Source of the DNA: Actinomadura alba
GTDB taxonomy: Bacteria > Actinomycetota > Actinomycetes > Streptosporangiales > Streptosporangiaceae
DNA: 64,000 bases
Assembly (NCBI RefSeq): GCF_014323705.1
Contig: NZ_JABVEC010000003.1
Coordinates: forward strand, 310,001-374,000
Reading direction: 5' to 3'
A program made the position numbers and the translations under genes. This document shows, piece by piece, positions 25,680 to 34,613 of this stretch. A model generated the notes under the pieces. The model ran no database searches. It saw only the letters and a list, made by a program, of their open reading frames with translations, and was not told the DNA's origin. The stretch's first letter is position 1; each line of letters opens with the position of its first letter.

Positions 25680-25883
25680 GACTGAGTGTGACTCCTCCGC
25701 CCGGATAAATCCGGGGGGCTTCTCCTGCCGGTGGCTCAGGCCACGTCGGGAAGGACCAGTGCGGCGCTTTCAGCCTTGTACGGCCCCTCGCTCTATTCAG
25801 GTCAGAAAGTGGCCGCTATGGCCCATAGCGTGGTCCTAGACGGAGAACGAGATCTCGACTCGTGACCACGAAAGGCGGGGACC

Positions 25884-26456
25884 ATGTCCAGCAGCGACCC
25901 GAACACAGGCGGCCTGGCGACCAGCGGCCAGGTCGACACATCGACCGTCGGCGGTGAACGCGCCGACCTGCTGGCGATGCTGGCCAAGCACCGGCACTTC
26001 CTGCGCTTGACGACCCGCGGTCTCACCGACGAGCAGGCCGGGCAGCGCAGCACCGCGAGTGAGCTGTGCTTGGGCGGCCTGATCAAGCACGTCACGGCCG
26101 TCGAGTGGAACTGGGTCGGCTTCATCCTGGATGGGCCGTCGGCGATGGGTGACTTCTCCGCCATGACCGAAGACGACTTCGCGCAGCGGGCCGACCAGTT
26201 CCGACTGCTCGCAGATGAGACGCTGGCCGGCGTGCTGGACGCCTACGCCGAGGTGGCCCGCCGGACCGACGAATTGGTCGGCACCCTGCCCGACCTGAAC
26301 GCCGCACAACCGCTGCCGAAGGCCCCCTGGTTCCAACCCGACGAACAGTGGTCAGCGCGCCGGGCGCTCATGCACATCATCGCCGAGACCGCACAGCACG
26401 CCGGCCACGCCGACATCATCCGCGAATCCCTGGACGGCGCGAAGTCCATGGGCTGA
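25884..26456 (+). CDS. DinB-like / DUF664 four-helix protein
   Basis: This is a 190-residue protein. The four-helix DinB fold is indicated by ERADLLAMLAKHRHFLRL, the metal-type His in LIKHVTAVEWNW (~75) and the closing HIIAETAQHAGHADIIRE (~165), which supplies two more His. Such proteins often use bacillithiol or mycothiol or act as metal-dependent hydrolases; the specific role is unknown. It begins at an ATG after GGCGGGGACC. It stands alone between the nadD paralog and an aldo/keto reductase gene of opposite strand. Confidence 0.85.
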   Translation: MSSSDPNTGGLATSGQVDTSTVGGERADLLAMLAKHRHFLRLTTRGLTDEQAGQRSTASELCLGGLIKHVTAVEWNWVGFILDGPSAMGDFSAMTEDDFAQRADQFRLLADETLAGVLDAYAEVARRTDELVGTLPDLNAAQPLPKAPWFQPDEQWSARRALMHIIAETAQHAGHADIIRESLDGAKSMG

Positions 26457-26511
26457 ACCGCGCGAACTCATCTCATCGCCGCGGCGCGGTGTCCGCACCG
26501 GCTGAGACCGG

Positions 26512-26664
26512 TCATCGACCCGGCTCGTTCTCCCCGTCGAGGCGACCACGAGCTCCGTCATCGAAGAGCGCGTCCGGCGAAAGCACCCGCATGAGGAAGG
26601 TCAGGTCAGCGTCGCTCAGCGCGACTTCCACCTCGATCTTCTCATTACCGAGGTGCACGATCAC
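26512..26664 (-). CDS. Possible small ORF of 50 residues after the aldo/keto reductase gene
   Basis: In a different frame from the reductase and overlapping nothing beyond 26697, this stretch reads VIVHLGNEKIEVEVALSDAD and ends DGENEPGR. The codon choice is protein-like and the residue pattern is amphipathic, unlike an antisense shadow. No ribosome-binding site precedes the GTG. It could be the 3' remnant of a gene truncated at the reductase junction or a small translated product. Confidence 0.3.
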   Translation of the reverse strand: MIVHLGNEKIEVEVALSDADLTFLMRVLSPDALFDDGARGRLDGENEPGR

Positions 26665-26696
26665 GTCGATCGGGTGCCGTCCGCGCGGCTTCCCGC

Positions 26697-27689
26697 CTAT
26701 CGGCGGCCCTCCAGCTTGGCCTCCGCGGTGCCCAGCAGCCATGGGCGGGGGCCGGTGTTGATGTCGGTCGGGTAGCCCGGGTCGAACGTCACCGCCGACT
26801 CCAGGCGATCCACGGCCTCTGCCGGCAGGGTGACGTCCAGAGTCGCCAGGTTGTCCGCGAGCTGCTCGGCGTTGCGCGAGCCGATGATCGGGTGCACCGC
26901 GCGGGATCTGACGCGGGTCCAGGCGATGGCGACCTGCGACGCGGTCACGCCGAGTTCCCCGGCGAGCTCCTGTACGGCCCGCGCCGCTCGATGGTCGCGC
27001 GGAGTGAGGGACGCGGGGTCGACCCGGGTACCGGTCGGGGCCTCGCCGGTGCCGGTGAACTTGCCCGAGAGCACGCCGCCGGCGAGTGCCCCGTAGGTCG
27101 CCACGCTCATTCCGTACGCCTCGGCCATGGGCAGCAGTTCCCGCTCGATGTCCCGCTTGAGCAGGCTGTACGGCACCTGCAGACCGGCGAACGGGGTCCA
27201 GTCCCGCCACTCGGCCAGGGTGTTCGCGCGGGAGACGAGCCACGCGGGAAGGTTGGACGCGCCCACGTACAGGACCTTCCCGGCGCGGACGGCGTCGTCC
27301 AGCGCCCGCATGGTCTCCTCGATGGGCGAGTGCTCGTCCCAAGTGTGCACCCACAACAGATCGATGTAGTCGGTGCGCAGCCGCCGCAGGCTGGCCTCCA
27401 GGGAGAGGGTGAGGTTCTTGCGGTGGCTGCCGCCCGCGTTCGGGTCCTTGCCGTCCCGGGACAGCGCGTACTTGGTGGCCAGTACGAACCGATCCCGGCG
27501 GTTCTGAAGCAGCCCGCCGAGGACCTCTTCGCTGTCGCCGTACGCGGAGGCGGTGTCGATGACGTTGCCGCCCGCGTCGGCGTACAGATCGATCATCTTG
27601 CGGGCCTCGTCCGGCCCGGCGAAGGTCATGGCGCCCAGGAACAGCTCCGAGACGCGCAGGCCGGTGGGGCCGAGCAGCCGGTAGCGCAT
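26697..27689 (-). CDS. Aldo/keto reductase
   Basis: The protein has 330 residues. The catalytic tetrad is visible: Asp and Tyr in VIDTASAYGDSEE (~45-57), Lys in VLATKYAL (~72) and His in DLLWVHTWD (~112). The phosphate-binding end VHPIIGSRNAEQLADNL near 270 indicates NADPH use. Family members reduce carbonyls of sugars, aldehydes or polyketide intermediates; the substrate is unknown. The ATG at 27689 overlaps the TGA of a 40-codon frame upstream (ATGA), so translation may be coupled to that frame. Confidence 0.93.
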   Translation of the reverse strand: MRYRLLGPTGLRVSELFLGAMTFAGPDEARKMIDLYADAGGNVIDTASAYGDSEEVLGGLLQNRRDRFVLATKYALSRDGKDPNAGGSHRKNLTLSLEASLRRLRTDYIDLLWVHTWDEHSPIEETMRALDDAVRAGKVLYVGASNLPAWLVSRANTLAEWRDWTPFAGLQVPYSLLKRDIERELLPMAEAYGMSVATYGALAGGVLSGKFTGTGEAPTGTRVDPASLTPRDHRAARAVQELAGELGVTASQVAIAWTRVRSRAVHPIIGSRNAEQLADNLATLDVTLPAEAVDRLESAVTFDPGYPTDINTGPRPWLLGTAEAKLEGRR

Positions 27690-27811
27690 CACGCCACGTC
27701 CCTTGCGGACAGTTCGAAGGAGCCGGTGTCGATCCCGCGCGCGAGGATCCGGCGCGGGCGGATGCGGATCCACGCCGAGTCGAACTCGATCTCGTTGGGG
27801 GTGAAGGTCAT
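27689..27811 (-). pseudogene. 40-codon remnant, C-terminus of a PPOX/F420-type oxidase-like protein
   Basis: From ATG 27811 the frame reads FDSAWIRIRPRRILARGIDT and ends ELSARDVA. This resembles the C-terminal strand pair of pyridoxamine-5'-phosphate-oxidase-like (PPOX class F420-dependent) proteins, which often end in RIxPRRVxxxGID...ARxV. The rest of the domain is absent and a stop lies 16 codons upstream. Its TGA overlaps the aldo/keto reductase ATG, so it may still serve as a coupling leader. Confidence 0.5.
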
Positions 27812-28023
27812 GTGTTCAGTCTGTGGGGAACGGGCAGGCGCTGGGAGGCCGTGGCAAGGCTAGCCCTGACGGGGCGACGATCCGCTCGCGACGAACTTCC
27901 AGGTTCACCACGAGACGGGTGAACGTCGCAGAGTAAAGGAGATGGTCAACAGAAGGAGCCGAGCGGCTGCGACGCCGCGTCGCTGCCGTACCCCGGCATG
28001 GCGGTACGGCACAATGCGGCCTC

Positions 28024-29562
28024 ATGGTCGATCATCGGGGGTGGCGGTTGGCCGCCGCTTGCGTCCCGCTTCTCCTGGTCTGCGGCGTACTGGTCGGCTG
28101 CGGCGGTCCGCGTGCCGACGGGTCTCCCGTACGCCGGGTGCCGCCCGCGGTGACGACGTCGAGTACGCCCGCCCGGTCCGCGACCGAGGTCGAGGTCGAG
28201 AACGCCAGGCCGGGAACGCCCGACTGGCGGGTCCGCAAGGTCGGTTCGGAGCACGAGATCGAGGGCTTCGCCGACCACGTGAGCGTGCTTCCCGGCGAGT
28301 CGTTCCGGCTGTTCGTGTCGACGACCACCAAGGGCTTCACGGTGGAGGCGTTCCGGATGGGCTGGTACGGCGGTGCCCTGGCCCGCCGGGTCTGGGCCGC
28401 ACCGCGCCGGCCCGGGATCGAGCAGGCTCCGGCCAGGGTCGAGGGGCGGACCAACACGGTGACGGCACCGTGGAAGCCTTCGCTGACCGTACCGACCCAG
28501 GACTGGCCCGCCGGGTCGTACCTGCTGCGGCTGCGGGCCGACTCGGGAGCGCAGCGCTACGTGCCGATCACCGTGCGCTCCAGCGACCTGGCCGGCAAGA
28601 TCGCGATCTTGAACGGGACCACCACCTGGCAGGCGTACAACCTGTGGGGCGGTCACAGTCTGTACGAGGGACCGTACGGTTACGAGAGCCGCTCCCGCGC
28701 GGTCAGCTTCGACCGGCCGTACGACAAGGACGGCGCGGTGAAGTTCATGGCGTACGAGCAGCCGGCCATCGCACTCGCCGAGCGGCTCGGGCTGCCGCTC
28801 GCCTACACCACCGACAACGACCTGCACGCCCGGCCCGGACTGCTCGACCAGGCCCGCGGACTGGCGGTGCTGGGGCACGACGAGTACTGGTCGACGGAGA
28901 TGCGCAAGGCGACGACCAGGGCGCGGGACGCGGGGATGAACATCGCCTTCCTCGGCGCCAACGAGGTCAACCGGCACATCCGGTTCGACGCCACGAAACT
29001 GGGCGAGGACCGGCTGGTGATCTGCTACAAGGGGATGGACGACCCGATCGCCGCCAAGCGTCCCGCCGAGGTCACCATCGACTGGCGTTTGGCGGCCAAG
29101 CCGTGGCCCGAGAGCGATCTCACCGGGGTCTTCTACGAGTGCAATCCGGCCGAGGCCGCCTATGTGGTCACCCGGCCGCGGCACTGGTTGTTCGCCGGTA
29201 CGAGGGTGCGGAAGGGCCAGCGGTTCCCCGGGATGGTCGGGCCCGAGTACGACCGGGTCGATCTGCGGGTGAAGACCCCGCGGCCCATCGAGATCATTGC
29301 CCATTCCCCGGTTCGCTGCCTGAACCTCGACAGCCATGCCGACTCCGCCTACTACACCGTACCGAGCGGAGCGGGGGTCTTCGCGGCGGGCACCATGCGG
29401 TGGGTCTGCGCGATGCGCGGGAGGAGATGCGGCCACGGGGTGACCGACTCGGCCAAGCACTTCGTCGAACGGGTGACCGAAACGCTGCTGCGCGGAATGG
29501 CGGCGGGTCCGCTCGGGCTCGCGCATCCGGCGCGTGACAACGCCGAGCGCGTCGGGTCCTAG
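28024..29562 (+). CDS. Lipoprotein with N,N-dimethylformamidase-like large domain
   Basis: The protein has 512 residues. The N-terminus is a lipoprotein signal with lipobox VLVGCGG (Cys 26), so the product should be anchored outside the membrane. The remainder has an Ig-like N-terminal part (VSVLPGESFRLFVSTTTKGF, EAFRMGWYGG) and a C-terminal domain (LNGTTTWQAYNLWGGHSLY, AVLGHDEYWSTEMRKA, FLGANEVNRHIRF). It resembles the C-terminal domain of the N,N-dimethylformamidase beta subunit, found in many actinomycete secreted proteins of unknown substrate. Amide hydrolysis is not proven for these homologs. Confidence 0.85.
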   Translation: MVDHRGWRLAAACVPLLLVCGVLVGCGGPRADGSPVRRVPPAVTTSSTPARSATEVEVENARPGTPDWRVRKVGSEHEIEGFADHVSVLPGESFRLFVSTTTKGFTVEAFRMGWYGGALARRVWAAPRRPGIEQAPARVEGRTNTVTAPWKPSLTVPTQDWPAGSYLLRLRADSGAQRYVPITVRSSDLAGKIAILNGTTTWQAYNLWGGHSLYEGPYGYESRSRAVSFDRPYDKDGAVKFMAYEQPAIALAERLGLPLAYTTDNDLHARPGLLDQARGLAVLGHDEYWSTEMRKATTRARDAGMNIAFLGANEVNRHIRFDATKLGEDRLVICYKGMDDPIAAKRPAEVTIDWRLAAKPWPESDLTGVFYECNPAEAAYVVTRPRHWLFAGTRVRKGQRFPGMVGPEYDRVDLRVKTPRPIEIIAHSPVRCLNLDSHADSAYYTVPSGAGVFAAGTMRWVCAMRGRRCGHGVTDSAKHFVERVTETLLRGMAAGPLGLAHPARDNAERVGS

Positions 29563-29645
29563 GATGCGCTGTGCACCGGTGAGTTGGAATGGCACGGCCC
29601 ATTACCGCAACCTCGGGGAGCCCTGGGGATGGCGCTGGCGGGCGG

Positions 29646-30281
29646 TCAGCCGTACGGCCCCTTGAAAGGACGAGATGCGGCGAGCGCCGCTCGCTTGGCG
29701 CCGCTGCGCCGCAGAATGATGATCAGGAAGATGATGAACGCCAGCAGCATCAGGCCACCGGCGACGAACATGAGGAGGCCCAACATGCCCAGCACGGTGC
29801 CGTCGGGCTTCACCATCAATTCGCCATCGACGCCCTGGCAGTTCACGATGGCCGTGCCGGTAGCCGGTGACATGAACGACCCGGTGTATCGGTAGGACCG
29901 GCCGGCCACGGACTCGGTCGTCGGCGCGCTCCAGGAATTCTTAAGGGCAACGGACCCGGACCCGTCAGCCGCGGCGACCCCGCAGGACGTGGGCTTGGCG
30001 GCGGAGTCCTCGACGTAGACGAAGTAGCGATGGCCCTCGACAAGATAGATCCGGGCTCCCGCCGCCGCGGAACCCGTCGCCTCGGGATCGTCGCTGACCC
30101 GCAGGCTGCCGAAGTTGAGGATGACGAAGACCACGAGCCCGACCACCGCGACCAGGGTCAGGGCACCGGGAAGCACATACCAGCCCGCCGCCGGCCGGAT
30201 GGGCGCCGTCGTCCGGATGGGCGCCGCCGTCTGCGGCGGCGGACCCGCCGGTACTCCGGGCGAGCTCGCCCCAGGCCACAT
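29646..30281 (-). CDS. Membrane protein with two helices around an extracytoplasmic domain
   Basis: This is a 211-residue protein. The ATG at 30281 is preceded by GGGGGCGG; TTG 30305 is an alternative. A Pro/Ala-rich cytoplasmic N-terminus leads into helix 1 (LTLVAVVGLVVFVILNFGS, ~45-63). About 95 residues with two Cys (TSCGVAA, IVNCQGV) follow, then helix 2 (GLLMFVAGGLMLLAFIIFLI, ~165-190) and a basic tail. Such serine/cysteine-containing bitopic proteins are frequent in actinomycetes with no known function. Confidence 0.7.
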   Translation of the reverse strand: MWPGASSPGVPAGPPPQTAAPIRTTAPIRPAAGWYVLPGALTLVAVVGLVVFVILNFGSLRVSDDPEATGSAAAGARIYLVEGHRYFVYVEDSAAKPTSCGVAAADGSGSVALKNSWSAPTTESVAGRSYRYTGSFMSPATGTAIVNCQGVDGELMVKPDGTVLGMLGLLMFVAGGLMLLAFIIFLIIILRRSGAKRAALAASRPFKGPYG

Positions 30282-30428
30282 GTGACCGCCCCCAATCCGC
30301 ACCAACCCGGCAATCCGCCCCGCCGATCAGACCTTCCCATCGAACCTTGGTAACGGCAAACCGTTCGTTACGAGCTGGTGAGTAGGTCATGCACCGGTGC
30401 GGCAGTCGGGGTGACGAGAGCGGCTATG

Positions 30429-32183
30429 TCACGCGTGCGGTTCCAGGCCCGCAAGCCTCGCCCGGGTCTCCGTAGCCGTTGGATCGCGCAGAGCCTCCTG
30501 CAGGTCTGCGGCCTTGCTCCAGCAGTCCCGTGCGCCGTCCGCGTCGCCGGACTCCAGGAGCAGTTCGCCCAGCGGCAGGAGTCCCAGCGTTTCGCTGCGC
30601 TGGTCCCCGAACCGCCTGAACACCTCTACGGCCGACCGAAGGTGTGCAACCGCTTCAACCCGGCGGCCGAGGTCGGTGAGGCTCTCGGCCAATGCGACCT
30701 TGCCCCACGCGACGGTCCAGGTGTCCTGGATGTCCTCGAAGGTCGCCACGGCTTCCGCCCCGTAGGCCACGGCGCTTGACAGGTCGCCGACTGACCGAGC
30801 GCACTTTCCAAGGCTGAGCAGCGACATCCCCTCGCCTCGCCGGAAGTCGCTCGATCGAAACACCGACAGCGCCGAATCGAAGAGCTCAGCTGCCGCATCG
30901 AAGTTCTCTTGCGCTTCTTGGACCAGCCCAAGTCCACGCAGCGCGAACCCCTCAAGCCATCCCACCGAAAGATCGTGGGCAAGACGTGCGACGTGTTCGT
31001 ACATATCCGTCGCTTCCACCCATCGACCGAGTCGCCAGGCAACGTCACCCAGCATGACCCGGTTGGTCGCCTCACCCAATGGGTCCCCCAAGGCAAGCGC
31101 TGACTGCAGACCGATCCGGTGGTTGTTCTCCCAATCCGAGACGTGCGACTGCAGCTCGTAGAATCCCGTCGTGGCCATCGGCAGCTTCCAGCCGATGTCG
31201 TACTGCCCCAGTTCGATCGCTTGCCGAAGTGCGGCAAGGAGATTCAGCCGTTCCGTTTCGAACCATCGCATCGCCTCGGGCCCGTCCGCGAATGCCTCAG
31301 TGACCTCGACCTGGCCCGCCGGGACCAGCGGAACGGCCGGCGAGTACGGCAGGTACGCGCGTCTCGCGGCATCAGCAGTGAGCAAGTACCAGCTCAACAC
31401 ACGACGTACGGCTTGCGTCCGTTCCTCCTGCGTCTCATCCGCAAGGGCACGCTCTACTGAGTAAGACCTCAACAGATCGTGCAGCCGGAACCGGTTGACC
31501 GTGATCTCCTGCAGGAGATGCGCGTCGGCCAGCGCGCGCAGCCTGCGCTTGGCGCCCGCGACGCCGATCCCCATGAGGGCAGCGGCGGCTTCGATCCCGA
31601 TCTCCCCGCCGGCATGCAGTCCCAGCCGCCGGAATGCCTGCCGCAGGGCCGGATCCAAGGCCTGATAGGACCAGGAGAAGACCGCACGTACGTCAGTCAG
31701 CTCGTCTTCGTCCGATGCGAGGGCATCGAGCCGGTGCTGCTCACCAACGATCTCTTCAACCAGCTCTGCCATCGAAAGCCGAGGCCGGCCGGCCGCACGC
31801 TCGGCGACGACCCTGAGAGCGAGCGGCAGATGGCCACAGAGTTCGGCGACTCGCAAAGCGCTGGAAGACTTGGCTTCGATCCTGGCACTCCCTACCGCTT
31901 CCGACAGGAGCCGAACGGACTCCTCGGGCGACAGCGTGTCCAGCGTCACGCGTACTGCTCCTTCCCTCGCGACCAAACCCGGGAGCGCACTTCGGCTTGT
32001 CACTACGACACAGCACTGGGGCGACGCCGGCAGCAACTGACGGACCTGCGCCGACGAGGACGCATTGTCGATGAGCACGAGCATGCGTTTCCCATCGAGA
32101 AGAGACCGGAAAAGCGCGGCCTGGGCATCCGTCTCGCATCTCCAGGTGTACGGCTGACTCCGTACACCTGGCGAACGTCTCAT
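30429..32183 (-). CDS. NB-ARC/TPR regulator lacking its P-loop (N-terminally truncated)
   Basis: The protein has 584 residues. The NB-ARC part begins only at ALFRSLLDGKRMLVLIDNAS (Walker B) and continues with VVVTSRSALPGL (sensor) and ELCGHLPLALRVVAER. Homologous AfsR/SARP-like or XRE-NB-ARC regulators have ~150 residues before this, with the Walker A P-loop and usually a DNA-binding domain; both are absent. Residues ~320-580 form TPR-like repeats. The start ATG overlaps the stop of the 80-residue upstream gene (ATGA), so a deletion seems to have joined the truncated gene to it. It may be a pseudogene, or a peptide/TPR partner that no longer hydrolyses ATP. Confidence 0.75.
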   Translation of the reverse strand: MRRSPGVRSQPYTWRCETDAQAALFRSLLDGKRMLVLIDNASSSAQVRQLLPASPQCCVVVTSRSALPGLVAREGAVRVTLDTLSPEESVRLLSEAVGSARIEAKSSSALRVAELCGHLPLALRVVAERAAGRPRLSMAELVEEIVGEQHRLDALASDEDELTDVRAVFSWSYQALDPALRQAFRRLGLHAGGEIGIEAAAALMGIGVAGAKRRLRALADAHLLQEITVNRFRLHDLLRSYSVERALADETQEERTQAVRRVLSWYLLTADAARRAYLPYSPAVPLVPAGQVEVTEAFADGPEAMRWFETERLNLLAALRQAIELGQYDIGWKLPMATTGFYELQSHVSDWENNHRIGLQSALALGDPLGEATNRVMLGDVAWRLGRWVEATDMYEHVARLAHDLSVGWLEGFALRGLGLVQEAQENFDAAAELFDSALSVFRSSDFRRGEGMSLLSLGKCARSVGDLSSAVAYGAEAVATFEDIQDTWTVAWGKVALAESLTDLGRRVEAVAHLRSAVEVFRRFGDQRSETLGLLPLGELLLESGDADGARDCWSKAADLQEALRDPTATETRARLAGLEPHA

Positions 32184-32422
32184 CTAAGACCGGTTGCTCC
32201 GCCACTACATGCCTCCTGGAGGATCGCTCGCATACGCGCTGGAAGCCTGACGACCTTCTCGTGTCCCGCTATGGGACTTTCCGCCTCAACTTCGGCCAAA
32301 GTGGCACCGTCAGTGACCTCCCATCCCTGGACAATGAAGTCCCCGGTGGCCTCGTCAACCCATACCGAAGGACAGTTGCCCCCTGCGGTGTCAGGGTCTA
32401 TGCCAATGAACCGTAGCGCCAT
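32180..32422 (-). CDS. 80-residue conserved actinobacterial protein of unknown function
   Basis: A strong AAGGAGG precedes ATG 32422. The protein reads ALRFIGIDPDTAGGNCPSVW and ends near VVRLPARMRAILQEA. This recalls a family of 75-85 residue actinomycete proteins found beside XRE-type regulators, which share GxDPxTxGGxxPxVxVD and PxRM. No function is known to me. It may pair with a regulator in a small regulatory or anti-phage unit. Here it is followed directly by the truncated NB-ARC gene. Confidence 0.75.
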   Translation of the reverse strand: MALRFIGIDPDTAGGNCPSVWVDEATGDFIVQGWEVTDGATLAEVEAESPIAGHEKVVRLPARMRAILQEACSGGATGLR

Positions 32423-32678
32423 GACTGCCTCCTTGGTGGTGTTCGTGCAGGCGTTGAGTACTTTGAGATTCGCCTGGCAACACAGGCCAGTCAAGGGTTT
32501 GTGTAGTTTATGACATTTCGTGCCGGGCACAATCGATGGTTAGGGTGACGAGTTACAACATCGTTGGATGGATCTAAGGGAGTCATGTTCAAGGCAGGCG
32601 ACGCCGCAGCCAGATTGCTGCTCGTTGACTCCTGGTGCGGGCAGGACAGCGTCCCGATCCTCGGCCCCGGGAACGGCC

Positions 32679-33755
32679 TTACGGAAGATCAGGGTTGGCG
32701 TGTCGCCAGGCGGCGCCTGGCAGCTCTCGCGTCGCCCCGTCGCTACTACGCAGCACGATATCCGGCAATTCCGTGGCGAACCCGATGTCGTGGAACGTGT
32801 ACCCGTGGCCCTCAAAAATCTTCTTGAGCTCTTCCAGATATTCCTCGGGCACGGTGAATATCAACTGAAAATCCACCGAGTCGCCGAGGATGAGGGACGT
32901 CACTTCGATATTGCTCAGTTCGGCGACCTCCCTCACCACGTCCAAGACCGGCAGTGCTTTCTCCTCTACAATGAACCCGACGCCGCTGCGGGCCGCGATC
33001 GATTCAATTCCCGCCTTGAGCCCGTCAGAGGAGTCTTGGCAGCTTGTCGCCAGTCCGCTGGTGCTCAGGCACCGTCCCTGACCGACCAGTGCCTGTGGCC
33101 TCCTCCAGGAGTTGAGAAGGACCTTCTCGGCGGCCGCAGATATCGCACCGTCAGCGATGTGCGGCTTGGTGAAGTACTTCTGTGCCGCCGCCGCGATCCC
33201 CGTCGGCCCCGTGACGCACAGCCGGTCACCTGGACGGGCTCCGCTGCGCAGAAGTGAACCTCCGGACTCGACGACACCCATCGCCGAGGCCGAGAGAATC
33301 AGGCGTTCGGCCGTGCCGATGTCGCCACCCACATTTGGCGCGCCAACCAACTCACAGGCATCGTTGATGCCACGCAATACCTGGGCGAACTGTTCGTCAG
33401 GCATCGTCTTCGGATATCGGATGACTGACAGCAGAGCGATGGGCTGGGCGCCCATCGCGGCGATGTCGCTGAAGTTCGCCATCGCCAGGTAGTAGCCCAC
33501 GTCATAGTCATCGAGGTAGCCGAGTTCGTAGAGGATGAACTTGGATCCCCGGACATAGTCGGATCCCAGGACTATCTCTTGGGAACCGTCCATGCGGAAC
33601 ACCGCGCAGTCGTCTTGTGCGTCGGCACCGACCAGCAGTTGCACGGTTTCACCGTTGGAAAGGCGGTGTGACCGGCCGGCCTGGCCGGCGAACATCGTGC
33701 TGATGATGTTGGCGAGCCGGGTGGGTTCGTCGGAGGCCGGACTCGTCGTTGACAT
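32679..33755 (-). CDS. AIR-synthase-family (ThiL-like) kinase
   Basis: The protein has 358 residues; GAGAGGCG precedes the ATG. The N-terminal PurM-like half has GADAQDDCAVFRM, LGSDYVRGSKF and the family signature YYLAMANFSDIAAMGAQPIA (~90-110). The C-terminal half has GDRLCVTGPTGIAAAAQKYF and CQDSSDGLKAGIESIA. The order matches ThiL (thiamine-phosphate kinase) and HypE/SelD relatives; ATP-dependent phosphoryl transfer is likely. It differs enough from housekeeping ThiL that the substrate is uncertain. It lies 31 bases after a HIT-protein gene on the same strand (operon), within an AT-richer island. Confidence 0.8.
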   Translation of the reverse strand: MSTTSPASDEPTRLANIISTMFAGQAGRSHRLSNGETVQLLVGADAQDDCAVFRMDGSQEIVLGSDYVRGSKFILYELGYLDDYDVGYYLAMANFSDIAAMGAQPIALLSVIRYPKTMPDEQFAQVLRGINDACELVGAPNVGGDIGTAERLILSASAMGVVESGGSLLRSGARPGDRLCVTGPTGIAAAAQKYFTKPHIADGAISAAAEKVLLNSWRRPQALVGQGRCLSTSGLATSCQDSSDGLKAGIESIAARSGVGFIVEEKALPVLDVVREVAELSNIEVTSLILGDSVDFQLIFTVPEEYLEELKKIFEGHGYTFHDIGFATELPDIVLRSSDGATRELPGAAWRHANPDLP

Positions 33756-33786
33756 GTCGGAATTCGCCTCTCTGCCACGGATTTTC

Positions 33787-34464
33787 TTAGTACGGAAGGA
33801 TGCGCCAGTCTGCCGTCCGATTGAGGGTGATTCTAAGGAGTTCTTTACGGACTACAACAGCGTAATCCCACTCCGGGTCGGCGATCCCGAGTAACCGACC
33901 GGCCACCGATCTCAAATACTGTCGGCGCATCTTGCGCGCTACACCATACACCCGATGTCTCATCCTGTCTCTACAATAGAAATACGGCAGTCCACGGTCC
34001 CCTAGATCTTTTAATTCCCTTAGATCAGCCAACTCCGAGGCGATCAGGCCATCCCGAGTCATCACCCTGTGCACGCCGTCCAGTCGCAAGGGGAGAACGT
34101 GCATATGAGCGTGCGTAATGCACCCTGAACCCTCCATAACCTGCGATGACCCGTGTTCCATGATCACCGGCTCGCTGAACGTCGCCGCATACTGGTCAAA
34201 TATCTCACTTAGCAGGCCCTCGACCTCTTCCACGTGATCGCGGACCACCTCTCCGAAGCTGAGATAATGATCGTTTGAAGCCAGTAGCAGATGGCCGACC
34301 ACCAGAGGTGACATGTCAGCCAGCAACGTGAGGTTGTCACTACGGCAGATGACTCTGCTGTCGGGATCTCCCTGATACGTGCGCGTGAAGTCAGTATCGG
34401 CCGCGCCGGACAGCTCTTGGCAGAGGTCCGCGCCAGCACAAGAGCCAACTCGTGATTCGGACAT
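33787..34464 (-). CDS. HIT-family-like protein 1
   Basis: This is a 225-residue protein. The histidine triad is present as CITHAHMHVLPL (~115-125), preceded by PLVVGHLLLASNDHYLSFGE (~52-70), as in HIT nucleotide hydrolases/transferases. A ~90-residue C-terminal extension follows that I do not recognise (YFYCRDRMRHRVYGVARK). HIT enzymes act on nucleotide phosphates such as adenylated or dinucleoside compounds. It is the upstream partner of the AIR-synthase gene, and a second HIT gene lies 2 kb away. The third-position GC bias is weaker than in the flanks, suggesting horizontal acquisition. Confidence 0.78.
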   Translation of the reverse strand: MSESRVGSCAGADLCQELSGAADTDFTRTYQGDPDSRVICRSDNLTLLADMSPLVVGHLLLASNDHYLSFGEVVRDHVEEVEGLLSEIFDQYAATFSEPVIMEHGSSQVMEGSGCITHAHMHVLPLRLDGVHRVMTRDGLIASELADLRELKDLGDRGLPYFYCRDRMRHRVYGVARKMRRQYLRSVAGRLLGIADPEWDYAVVVRKELLRITLNRTADWRILPY

Positions 34465-34613
34465 CGAGTACCAGCCAATTCCGGAGCGACATGCCTACCA
34501 TTTACGGGTGGGCCGTAACGTCAGATTCAATGTATTTACCGCCGCCCGACATGTGAGATACATTGAAGCACACCCTGGGCTAATCGGTAAGCCCTGAGAT
34601 TGGAGTCTGGGTG

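Noticed and set aside
32679-33755. Selenide-water dikinase (SelD) or hydrogenase factor HypE for the AIR-synthase protein
   Set aside because: The N-terminal Cys/Sec loop of SelD and the C-terminal Cys of HypE are absent and no selenium or hydrogenase gene is near; ThiL-like is closer.
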